From Agitococcus sp. (GTDB lineage: Bacteria > Pseudomonadota > Gammaproteobacteria > Pseudomonadales > Moraxellaceae): a DNA stretch of 64,000 nucleotides. Position numbers and translations under genes: made by a program. The notes beneath the pieces are model-generated. The model worked only from the letters and a program-made list of their open reading frames with translations. It was not told the DNA's origin and did no database searches. Positions 56,910 through 64,000 of this stretch are shown here, piece after piece; the first letter of the stretch is position 1; each line of letters opens with the position of its first letter. The stretch is taken from NCBI GenBank assembly GCA_030646715.1, contig JAUSLJ010000013.1:1-64000 (forward strand), read 5' to 3'.

Positions 56910-59010
56910 CCGTTCCCCATGCCCGTGGGGATGAACCGCCTCGCTAGCATTGCCAGTCTCAATATAGACACCGTTCCCCATGCCCGTGGGGATGAACCGC
57001 AATATAGCATAAAAAAATATTTCATCAAATACCGTTCCCCATGCCCGTGGGGATGAACCGACAGTGTTACGACGTGTATTAGCCATTGGTTGCCGTTCCC
57101 CATGCCCGTGGGGATGAACCGTAAAAACAGAAACAGGAAAACAGCGACCCGATCCGTTCCCCATGCCCGTGGGGATGAACCGCAAACGCAAACGACATTA
57201 AACCAATTTGGAAACCGTTCCCCATGCCCGTGGGGATGAACCGTTGGTACTGTGTTTACGCGGTTTGATGGGGCACCGTTCCCCATGCCCGTGGGGATGA
57301 ACCGCCCTGTCGTGATTTATTGCAATAAAACCATTTCCGTTCCCCATGCCCGTGGGGATGAACCGAATAACAACTGATACGCTAGTTCCAGCAAACTCCG
57401 TTCCCCATGCCCGTGGGGATGAACCGGTCGATATTGGGGTGATGATGCTGCGGCAAGTCCGTTCCCCATGCCCGTGGGGATGAACCGAGTTAAAACGAGC
57501 GTTCTACCTCTCAACACGTCCGTTCCCCATGCCCGTGGGGATGAACCGGCTTGTGCGAGATTGGCAAAATAGCGGCAGCTCCGTTCCCCATGCCCGTGGG
57601 GATGAACCGTTTAATGCTTGCGCCCTTGTATTGATTCCATGCCGTTCCCCATGCCCGTGGGGATGAACCGAAAACGCTTTGGTTCCACATTTTCGGCACG
57701 GCCCGTTCCCCATGCCCGTGGGGATGAACCGCAATCAACACATTTTTGGCAACATCAGGTTTTCCGTTCCCCATGCCCGTGGGGATGAACCGCCACAACA
57801 GGCCGCTTGTATCTTCGACCTCCCCCGTTCCCCATGCCCGTGGGGATGAACCGCGTGGATTGAAAGTTCTGCATGGGATAAAAAACCGTTCCCCATGCCC
57901 GTGGGGATGAACCGGGTTATCCATGCGTTATATGTGATGACTTTCTCCGTTCCCCATGCCCGTGGGGATGAACCGCAAACAGGCGCATAGAATCGTCGTG
58001 TACTTTTCCGTTCCCCATGCCCGTGGGGATGAACCGCAGGTTTGACAACCTCGCCATGTTTTACCAATCCGTTCCCCATGCCCGTGGGGATGAACCGTGT
58101 GATAATTTGCGCCAAGTGCGGCGTAATGTCCGTTCCCCATGCCCGTGGGGATGAACCGGCGGCTCACCCCGTCTCAGTGCTGGCCTAGCACCGTTCCCCA
58201 TGCCCGTGGGGATGAACCGGACACCTCCGCATCATCAAAATCAACGCCCATCCGTTCCCCATGCCCGTGGGGATGAACCGAAATAATTCAATGCGCCAAG
58301 CATATCGGCATTCCGTTCCCCATGCCCGTGGGGATGAACCGCGTCGAGTTATGTACAGCAACGATACGCGGTACCGTTCCCCATGCCCGTGGGGATGAAC
58401 CGTCCAGCCGCCAAACTCGTCACGTTCGCCAACCCCGTTCCCCATGCCCGTGGGGATGAACCGCGCGTGATAGTTTAAATCGTCATTTAGAGATGCCGTT
58501 CCCCATGCCCGTGGGGATGAACCGTTAGACAGGCCAACGACAACAGCATGAGCGCGCCGTTCCCCATGCCCGTGGGGATGAACCGCATAGGTTATCATTT
58601 TACGGAAGGCTGGAACGCCGTTCCCCATGCCCGTGGGGATGAACCGCATAGGTTATCATTTTACGGAAGGCTGGAACGCCGTTCCCCATGCCCGTGGGGA
58701 TGAACCGCAGCGACAAGAGGTTCGATAATTGCTCTCAAACCGTTCCCCATGCCCGTGGGGATGAACCGTGGTAGTCGGTATATCGCGTGCAGCATCGCAA
58801 CCGTTCCCCATGCCCGTGGGGATGAACCGTCCCGTTGACAGGATTTGAGCCATCGGGACAACCGTTCCCCATGCCCGTGGGGATGAACCGTTTGATGTCC
58901 AAAATTTGAAGCGGCCTGCATCCCGTTCCCCATGCCCGTGGGGATGAACCGAAATTCTTGTGGAAATTTACGATGTTAGTAAACCGTTCCCCATGCCGTG
59001 GGGATGAACC
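56910..59010 (+). CRISPR. Type I-E CRISPR array, 35 repeats and 34 spacers
   Basis: A 29-bp repeat starting CCGTTCCCCATG and ending GGGGATGAACCG recurs every 61 bp with 32-bp spacers, from 56910 to 58984. The hairpin CCCCA/TGGGG is visible, and the 8-base handle after Cas6e cleavage would be ATGAACCG. Spacers at 58586-58617 and 58647-58678 are identical. The last repeat (58984-59010) lacks one C and ends ACC-A. The array follows the cas operon, so it is likely functional. Confidence 0.98.
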
Positions 59011-59043
59011 ATCCCAAGGTGAAGGTAAGGGTAGCGGACCTTC

Positions 59044-59066
59044 CCGTTCCCCGTTCCCGTGGCCCA
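59044..59066 (+). repeat. Decayed 36th CRISPR repeat
   Basis: CCGTTCCCCGTTCCCGTGGCCCA keeps the frame and about two thirds of the repeat, one period after the last recognisable repeat. It is the leader-distal end of the array, with a further relic spacer (59011-59043) before it. Confidence 0.6.
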
Positions 59067-59202
59067 TCAAAGCATGGCTCAACTATGACGACCAACCTAT
59101 AAATCTTAAAAAAGGAAGTAATCCTGACATTCGTGCAGCTTTTTTAGATTCTGTAGGCGAAAACCCACGGGCTAAGCAATTCGTTAGCCCTGCCTTAAAC
59201 GG

Positions 59203-59502
59203 GTGGCAGTACGTTGCATAGAAGAGCGATCAGCCTGTAGAACCTGCCACAAATTAAACTACACCAGCCAACTACAAACTAAAGTCATTTGGCAAGAACG
59301 TGACCGCATGAACAAAGTCAGAGAAAAATTAGGCTGGCCACTTTTTAAGGACGTGTTTTTATGGCAGCGTATTAAACCTAAAGGTATGCACTACAAAACT
59401 TTTTATCAATTATGCAAAGAACACGATTTTTACGAGAGAAGTTATCTTGATGCCTTTGGCGAAAGTATCAATAGGCTAAATCGTATGATTGGGCGATGTT
59501 GA
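59203..59502 (+). pseudogene. 5'-truncated zinc-ribbon island protein
   Basis: The frame encodes CRTCHKLNYTSQ followed by DRMNKVREKLGWP and IKPKGMHYKTFYQL. This resembles the C-terminal half of a phage/island protein family whose members have an upstream CG-type cysteine pair before CRHCxxLAYxSQ. Here the first half is missing and the reading begins at a GTG, with a first ATG only at 59308. Probably a remnant between the CRISPR array and the right junction. Confidence 0.5.
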
Positions 59503-59612
59503 TACCGCCTCCAACAATAGATTTTTAGTAAGAGATTGTGTATTGAAAATCACTTTTAGGTTGCTTGAAAGCGGTGTAATAAACTGCATTAGGTAGGGTA
59601 CTTTTGCGCGTT

Positions 59613-59632
59613 GGGGGCACAATTGGGGGCAT
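59613..59632. repeat. GGGGGCAT direct pair at the right end of the island
   Basis: GGGGGCAC and GGGGGCAT separated by AATT match the pair at 39889-39908 except for one base. Located 52 bases inside attR, it fits an integrase arm-binding site. Confidence 0.65.
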
Positions 59633-59684
59633 TGATTTTTTTGCCAATATCTAAGCTGCTGTATTTTAGTGATTTTTTTGGTTA

Positions 59685-59708
59685 GTTCGACTCCAGTTAC
59701 GTACCAAA
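59685..59708. other. Right attachment site (attR), diverged tRNA-Val 3' end
   Basis: GTTCGACTCCAGTTACG followed by TACCAAA repeats the tRNA 3' part at 39751-39776 with one substitution (G to C in the T loop) and two missing bases before ACCA. It lies at the end of the island and just before the displaced terminator. Confidence 0.7.
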
Positions 59709-59723
59709 AATTTGTTATAAATC

Positions 59724-59748
59724 AGCCGCTTACAATAGCGGCTTTTTT
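59724..59748 (+). terminator. Displaced tRNA-Val terminator
   Basis: AGCCGCT and AGCGGCT form a seven-base stem with a TACAAT loop followed by TTTTTT. Located 16 bases after attR, it was presumably the original terminator of the tRNA gene before integration. Confidence 0.75.
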
Positions 59749-59884
59749 GTGTCTGTGTCACAAGTCTGAGCGTGTCAACATAGTGTCACCATGCTCAAGA
59801 AAAGCTAAGTTTTTGTAGGCAATCAGTGCCCACTTCATTGCGCACTAATTAATCTGCTATTTCACAGTCACCCAAACAGTCACC

Positions 59885-60230
59885 TTCCTGTCTGGCGCAT
59901 AGTTTATTACATAAAAAAGGTTTTGATCCTGTCGATCAAATGAATAGGTACTGTAACTGGCAACATCATGGTTATTTGAGTAGTACAGGCGAGTGTTTTG
60001 ATATTGGTGCAACGGTAGCTTCCGCTTTAAATCGGTATATTCAGACTAAAGACTCATTTGCAGGGTCGGATAATCCTGCCGATACTACAGCCGCCATTGT
60101 TGGTCAATTGGCAGGAGCTTATTATGGCGTGTCTGCTATTCCTCACACATGGCTTAGTCAGTTGTTTATGCGTGCCGAAATAGAAGAACTGGCTCTAGGA
60201 CTGTTTACCCATCGTTATCATCCTGCTTAA
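59885..60230 (+). pseudogene. Decayed ADP-ribosylglycohydrolase (DraG-like) gene
   Basis: The frame reads CLAHSLLHKKGFDPVDQM then NRYCNWQHHGYLSSTGECFDIG, which matches the N-terminal third of DraG-type ADP-ribosylglycohydrolases. It then jumps from FAGSDNP directly to ADTTAAIVGQLAGAYYG, the C-terminal metal-site region. The start region and about half of the middle are missing, so this is a remnant with an internal deletion. An ATG exists at 59940, but a catalytic protein is unlikely. Confidence 0.7.
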
Positions 60231-60332
60231 TCTCTCTGTCGGGTAAATGCGCTGAGCTTTTGCTTGTATAAGCAGATAAGAATCTCTAAATTGCCCGTTA
60301 AATTTGTTAGTCTCAGAAAGAAAAAGGACATC

Positions 60333-61889
60333 ATGAACATCGTCGAATTAGAACGAACCTTATGGGCGACTGCCGATAAACTTCGCGCCAACATGGATGC
60401 AGCCGAATACAAACACATTGTTCTTGGCCTTATTTTTTTAAAATATATCTCCGATACCTTTGCTGCACGTCGTGCCGAGTTAACGCGCCGTTTTGCTGAT
60501 GCCAACGATGACTATTATCTCCCTGATGCCGACGAACAGCTTTTAGCCGAAGAACTAGAAGACCGCGACTATTACCGCGAAGTGAACGCCTTTTGGGTGC
60601 ATGAAGCCGCTCGTTGGGAAGCCCTACGCGCTATGGCCAAACAGCCTGATATTGGCAAACGTATTGATGATGCCTTGGCGTTAATCGAAAGTGAAAATCC
60701 CAAACTTAAAGGCATTTTAGATAAACGCTATGCTCGCGCTCAACTGCCCGATGGCAAATTAGGCGAGTTAGTCGATTTAGTGTCGATGATTGGTTTTGGT
60801 GTTGATGCCAGCCAAGCCCGTGATGTCTTAGGTCAAATTTACGAATACTTTTTAGGTCAGTTTGCCAGTGCCGAGGGTAAGCGTGGCGGACAGTTCTATA
60901 CACCCGCCAGTATTGTTAAAACCCTTGTTGCCGTTCTTGCGCCGCATTCGGGCAAAGTGTATGACCCGTGTTGTGGTTCGGGCGGTATGTTTGTGCAGTC
61001 GGAAAAGTTTATTGAAGCTCACGGCGGCAAGTTGGGTGATGTTTCTATTTATGGTCAGGAGTCGAACCCGACGACATGGCGACTAGCTGCCATGAACCTT
61101 GCCATTCGTGGCATTGAGTTTAATTTAGGCCGTGAACCTGCCGATACGTTTACGCGTAATCAACACGCTGACTTACGCGCTGATTTTATCTTGGCGAATC
61201 CACCGTTCAATATTAGTGATTGGTGGAGCGGTAGCTTAATGGGCGATCCGCGTTGGGAGTTTGGCGATCCACCACAGGGCAACGCTAACTTTGCATGGCT
61301 ACAGCACATGCTTTATCACCTCAAGCCGACAGGACGGGCAGGGATTGTCTTGGCTAATGGTTCGATGAGTTCGACGCAAAACAGCGAAGGGCAAATTCGC
61401 CAAGCGATGATTGAGGCGGACGTGGTGGAAGTGATGGTGGCTTTGCCGAGTCAGTTATTTTTTAACACGCAAATTCCTGCTTGTTTGTGGTTTTTAGCCA
61501 AGCAAAAAACAGTGCGTAAAGGTCAAGTGTTGTTTATTGATGCCCGTAAATTGGGGCAGATGATTAGTCGTTCGCAATGCGAAATGTCCGATGCCGATAT
61601 TGCCCGTATTGGCGATACCGTAGCCGCTTGGCGTGGTGAGGCAGAGGCGCAAGAGTACGCAGACATAGCAGGTTTTTGCCGTAGTGTGCCTTTGGCGGAG
61701 ATTGCCGAGCATGGCCATGTGTTGACGGCAGGGCGTTATGTGGGCGCAGAGGAAGTGGAAGATGACGATGAAGTGTTTGCGGAGAAAATGCAAAAACTGA
61801 CGGAAAAGTTGGCGGAGCAAATGGCAAAAGGGGCGGAGCTTGACCAAGTGATTAGGCAGAAATTGGCTGGTTTAGGTTACGAACTGTAG
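60333..61889 (+). CDS. hsdM: Type I restriction-modification DNA methyltransferase HsdM
   Basis: The 518-residue N6-adenine methyltransferase has an N-terminal HsdM helical domain (LERTLWATADKLRANMDAAEYKHIVLGLIFLKYISD), AdoMet motif I YDPCCGSGGMFVQ and catalytic NPPF (ILANPPFNISDWW). It methylates the site chosen by HsdS and forms part of the restriction complex. AAAGGACATC precedes ATG 60333; the earlier in-frame start lacks a ribosome site. Its TAG stop (61887-61889) lies within a REP palindrome. Confidence 0.95.
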   Translation: MNIVELERTLWATADKLRANMDAAEYKHIVLGLIFLKYISDTFAARRAELTRRFADANDDYYLPDADEQLLAEELEDRDYYREVNAFWVHEAARWEALRAMAKQPDIGKRIDDALALIESENPKLKGILDKRYARAQLPDGKLGELVDLVSMIGFGVDASQARDVLGQIYEYFLGQFASAEGKRGGQFYTPASIVKTLVAVLAPHSGKVYDPCCGSGGMFVQSEKFIEAHGGKLGDVSIYGQESNPTTWRLAAMNLAIRGIEFNLGREPADTFTRNQHADLRADFILANPPFNISDWWSGSLMGDPRWEFGDPPQGNANFAWLQHMLYHLKPTGRAGIVLANGSMSSTQNSEGQIRQAMIEADVVEVMVALPSQLFFNTQIPACLWFLAKQKTVRKGQVLFIDARKLGQMISRSQCEMSDADIARIGDTVAAWRGEAEAQEYADIAGFCRSVPLAEIAEHGHVLTAGRYVGAEEVEDDDEVFAEKMQKLTEKLAEQMAKGAELDQVIRQKLAGLGYEL

Positions 61890-62038
61890 GGGCGATTCGT
61901 GAATCGCCCATATTAGAATTTACGATATATTGTAAGGGTGGATTTTCCATAGGGACGGTTCGTTGTAAGGGTGTTCGTGTAGGGGCGGTTCGTTGTAAGG
62001 GCGGTTCGTTGTAAGGGCGGTTCGCGAACCGCCCCTAC
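61886..62038. repeat. REP array between hsdM and the transposase gene
   Basis: A palindrome GTAGGGGCGATTCG/TGAATCGCCC starts at 61886. Three to four tandem partial units of GTAAGGGCGGTTCGTT lie at about 61970-62010, and a complete palindrome (GTAAGGGCGGTTCG/CGAACCGCCCCTAC) at 62011-62038. This is the densest REP run in the window and adjoins a REP-associated transposase gene. Confidence 0.8.
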
Positions 62039-62064
62039 GGCAAAGAATTAAAAGGGAATTAAAC

Positions 62065-62700
62065 ATGATGAATCGACAATCCATTCGTTTGCGTGGCTAT
62101 GATTATTCGCAAGCAGGCGCGTATTTTATAACGTTATGTATAGAAAATAGAGAGTATTTGTTGGGTGATGTTGTTGATGGGGTGATGCAACTTAATGATT
62201 TTGGAAAGGTAATTGTCGATTCGTGGTTATGGTTAGCGTCACGATATGTCTATGTTGAATTGGATGAGTATGTGGTGATGCCGAATCATTTTCATGCGGT
62301 GTTGGTGATTACAGATGATGGGCGTAATACCGTAGGGGCGATTCGCGAATCGCCCGTACACATAATTGATGGTGGTAAGGGCGGTTCGCGAACCGCCCCT
62401 ACGAAAAAAACATTAGGCCGTTTGATTGGTGCGTTTAAAACGGTATCGACTAAAAAAATTAATCAATTACGCAATACGCCTGCCATGCCATTATGGCAGC
62501 GCAACTATTTTGAACGTGTTGTGCGTGATGAAAACGAGCTAAGGCTCATTAGAGAATATATTGTGAATAATCCTATGCGTTGGCAGTACGATAAATTGAA
62601 TGGCGATAACGGTAGAGGCGACAATACGTGTAGGGACGAAGATTTGCGTAGGGGCGGTTCGCGAACCGCCCCTACAGAAATTGGGAGGGCTTGGGTATGA
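62065..62700 (+). CDS. REP-associated tyrosine transposase (RAYT, IS200-like) with internal REPs
   Basis: The 211-residue Y1 transposase has the HUH motif in MPNHFHAVLVI and the tyrosine region PLWQRNYFERVVRDENEL followed by IREYIVNNPMRW. RAYTs act on REP sequences. Two REP palindromes (62332-62359, 62375-62402) lie in frame inside the gene and one (62648-62675) near its end, encoding VGAIRESPV, GGSRTAPT and again GGSRTAPT. It starts 27 bases after a REP array and overlaps hsdS by four bases. Confidence 0.88.
   Translation: MMNRQSIRLRGYDYSQAGAYFITLCIENREYLLGDVVDGVMQLNDFGKVIVDSWLWLASRYVYVELDEYVVMPNHFHAVLVITDDGRNTVGAIRESPVHIIDGGKGGSRTAPTKKTLGRLIGAFKTVSTKKINQLRNTPAMPLWQRNYFERVVRDENELRLIREYIVNNPMRWQYDKLNGDNGRGDNTCRDEDLRRGGSRTAPTEIGRAWV
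62332..62402. repeat. Two REP palindromes inside the transposase gene
   Basis: GTAGGGGCGATTCG/CGAATCGCCCGTAC (62332-62359) and GTAAGGGCGGTTCG/CGAACCGCCCCTAC (62375-62402) are separated by 15 bases. They sit between the HUH motif and the catalytic Tyr region without breaking the frame. Confidence 0.85.
62648..62675. repeat. REP palindrome at the transposase 3' end
   Basis: A perfect 28-bp palindrome with arms GTAGGGGCGGTTCG / CGAACCGCCCCTAC lies 22 bases before the hsdS start and is read as part of the transposase C-terminus. Confidence 0.85.
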
Positions 62701-64000
62701 GTTTTGAGCTTAATTCGCTTGATGAAGTTGCAGACGTTGTTGACTCATTACATAAAACGCCCACTTATTCCGAGACTGGATATCCAATGGTTCGTGGCAC
62801 AGATGTTAAATATGGAACGTTGGATTTAAGTTCCACTTTTAAGGTCGCTGAGACTGTTTTTTTGGATTTTTCTAGAAAATATAAACCCTCTCCAAAAGAT
62901 ATAATTATTACTCGCGTTGGTACGTATGGCGTGACGTCGCAGGTAAAGGAAATAAACTTCTGTTTGGGTCAGAATACAGCCGCCATAATTCCTTCTCAAA
63001 TTAATGCTGATTATTTATTCTATGTGCTGAACTCCCCATATTTAAAGTCTCAAATAGAGTCGGGTGTTGTTGGGAGTACACAAAAAACGTTAAGTCTCAA
63101 AGTTATAAAATCATTCAAAATCCCACGGTTTGATAAAAGCTTAGAAGCAGAAATAGCCTCAATCCTTTCAGCCCTCGATAACCGTATTTCCCTTCTCCAC
63201 GAAACCAACACCACCCTTGAAGCCATTGCCCAAACCTTATTTAAGTCATGGTTTGTGGATTTTGACCCCGTAAAAGCCAACGTGGCCAACGTAGGGGCGG
63301 TTCTACAACAACCGCCCGTACACCAATCTTACAATTTACCCCCCGATATAGCCGCGCTGTTTCCGAGTGAGTTTGAGGAGTCGGCGTTGGGGTTAATTCC
63401 GAAGGGGTGGAGGGTTGGTACTTTGGGTAATGTGATGAAGAATGAGTCTTCAACATTCAATTTTTCAGGCGTTGAGAAAGTTATTTTCATCAATACGGGT
63501 GATGTGTCCGATGGTCAATTTTTACATAGTGACTTTAGTGCTGTAGATACCCTGAAAGGGCAGGCTAAAAAAGCTATTAGAGAAAATGATGTATTATTTA
63601 GTGAAATAAGACCAAAAAATAAGCGGTTTGCTTATGTTAATTTCGACCCTAAAAACTACGTCGTTTCGACAAAGTTTATGGTTTTACGTTCGAGTCATGG
63701 TATTCATCCGCGGTATATTTACCAAGTGTTGAGACAGTCAGAAATAATTGAGACTTTTAATGTTATTGCGGATTCTAGATCTGGAACATTCCCTCAGATC
63801 ACTTTTGATGCAATTAAAGCGGTGAAAGTAGTTATACCAAGCAATGAATGTATTAATAGATATATTGATTACGTTTCTGCAATTTTTCAAAAGGTTGATT
63901 TGAATTTTGAACAACAAAAAGAGTTAAAAGACATCCGCGATACCTTATTACCCCGCCTAATCAGCGGCCAATTACGCCTTAACGTAGGGGCGATTCGCGA
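62697..64000 (+). CDS. hsdS: Type I restriction-modification specificity subunit HsdS, partial
   Basis: The frame is open for 434 codons to the right edge. HsdS gives the complex its target site. The first target-recognition domain (VRGTDVKYGTLDLSS ... NSPYLKSQI) ends in the conserved helix ILSALDNRISLLHETNTTLEAIAQTLFKSWFVDFDPV. The second begins at LGLIPKGWRVGTLGN and ends with a like helix (FEQQKELKDIRDTLLPRLISGQL). A REP palindrome lies in the linker (63291-63321) and another begins at 63984. Its ATG overlaps the transposase stop (ATGA). Confidence 0.92.
   Translation, partial: MSFELNSLDEVADVVDSLHKTPTYSETGYPMVRGTDVKYGTLDLSSTFKVAETVFLDFSRKYKPSPKDIIITRVGTYGVTSQVKEINFCLGQNTAAIIPSQINADYLFYVLNSPYLKSQIESGVVGSTQKTLSLKVIKSFKIPRFDKSLEAEIASILSALDNRISLLHETNTTLEAIAQTLFKSWFVDFDPVKANVANVGAVLQQPPVHQSYNLPPDIAALFPSEFEESALGLIPKGWRVGTLGNVMKNESSTFNFSGVEKVIFINTGDVSDGQFLHSDFSAVDTLKGQAKKAIRENDVLFSEIRPKNKRFAYVNFDPKNYVVSTKFMVLRSSHGIHPRYIYQVLRQSEIIETFNVIADSRSGTFPQITFDAIKAVKVVIPSNECINRYIDYVSAIFQKVDLNFEQQKELKDIRDTLLPRLISGQLRLNVGAIR
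63291..63321. repeat. REP palindrome inside the hsdS linker
   Basis: GTAGGGGCGGTT and AACCGCCCGTAC flank a seven-base loop. It is in frame and encodes VGAVLQQPPVH in the linker between the two halves of HsdS. Confidence 0.8.
63984..64000. repeat. REP half at the right window edge
   Basis: GTAGGGGCGATTCGCGA begins another REP palindrome at the end of the hsdS frame. The second half lies outside the window. Confidence 0.7.

Larger units (their letters stand above)
59503..59884. other. Non-coding right junction of the island
   Basis: This gap holds TAGGGTACTTTT (inverse of a 13-mer ahead of cas3), the GGGGGCAC-AATT-GGGGGCAT pair at 59613-59632, the attR copy of the tRNA end and a terminator. 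No gene is supported. Confidence 0.6.

Noticed and set aside
56882..59082. Overlapping minus-strand reading frames full of RFIPTGMGNG, VHPHGHGER and GSSPRAWGT
   Set aside because: These are translations of the 61-bp CRISPR periodicity, with three frames cycling through the same repeat; not proteins.

Overview
The window is a stretch of a gammaproteobacterial chromosome, most likely from the Pseudomonadales and closest in flavour to Moraxellaceae. This is inferred from the gene orders cvpA-purF-metZ, dnaX-ybaB-recR and rnd-ycgL, a PA1571-type small protein and a TgpA-type transglutaminase cluster. It is not proven by any marker gene in the window. Nearly all of it is dense, short-spaced coding sequence, with palindromic intergenic repeats scattered through it.

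Region 1 (1-39.7 kb) is core chromosome. An IS3-family element runs off the left edge and is followed by lon. Next comes a plus-strand block of a PHA-synthase-like hydrolase, a gamma-class carbonic anhydrase, a nitroreductase and a thioesterase. A TetR regulator with two HTH segments precedes an RND efflux pair, with two tandem CATAC-N6-GTATG palindromes upstream. Further genes encode an acyltransferase, a PA1571-family protein, an ATP-NAD-kinase-like protein, a CheB-CheR-PAS fusion with a histidine kinase, HtpX, AlaA, MsrB, glutathione peroxidase, Ogt, 4.5S RNA, an SDR, DnaX/YbaB/RecR, an acyl-CoA dehydrogenase, RNase D, YcgL, a MoxR ATPase, PyrD, CvpA, PurF, MetZ and a MoxR-DUF58-transglutaminase operon.

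Region 2 (39.7-59.7 kb) is an integrated element of about 20 kb in the 3' end of a tRNA-Val(GAC) gene. It has a P4-type tyrosine integrase, a C4/CI-like structured RNA candidate, AlpA, small ORFs, and a PriCT/Toprim/DUF927 primase-helicase whose 3' end is packed with iteron-like TGTACA words. It also holds a complete type I-E CRISPR-Cas locus: cas3, cse1, cse2, cas7, cas5, cas6e, cas1, cas2 and 35 regularly spaced repeats. A diverged copy of the tRNA 3' end (59685-59708) and what looks like the displaced tRNA terminator (59724-59748) mark the far junction. GGGGGCAT boxes lie at both ends. So the whole adaptive immune locus appears to be cargo, or former cargo, of a satellite-like integrative element.

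Region 3 (59.7-64 kb) begins with a decayed ADP-ribosylglycohydrolase gene. A type I restriction-modification operon follows (hsdM, then hsdS running off the right edge), with a REP-associated tyrosine transposase gene inserted between the two. REP palindromes crowd this region, lie in frame inside the transposase and hsdS genes, and supply the stop codon of hsdM.

The most interesting signals are the island-borne CRISPR-Cas with its P4-like replication module and iterons, the REP/RAYT invasion of the hsd operon, and a two-copy hairpin element of about 98 bp (6568-6664 and 19536-19634) whose outer stem shows compensatory base changes.
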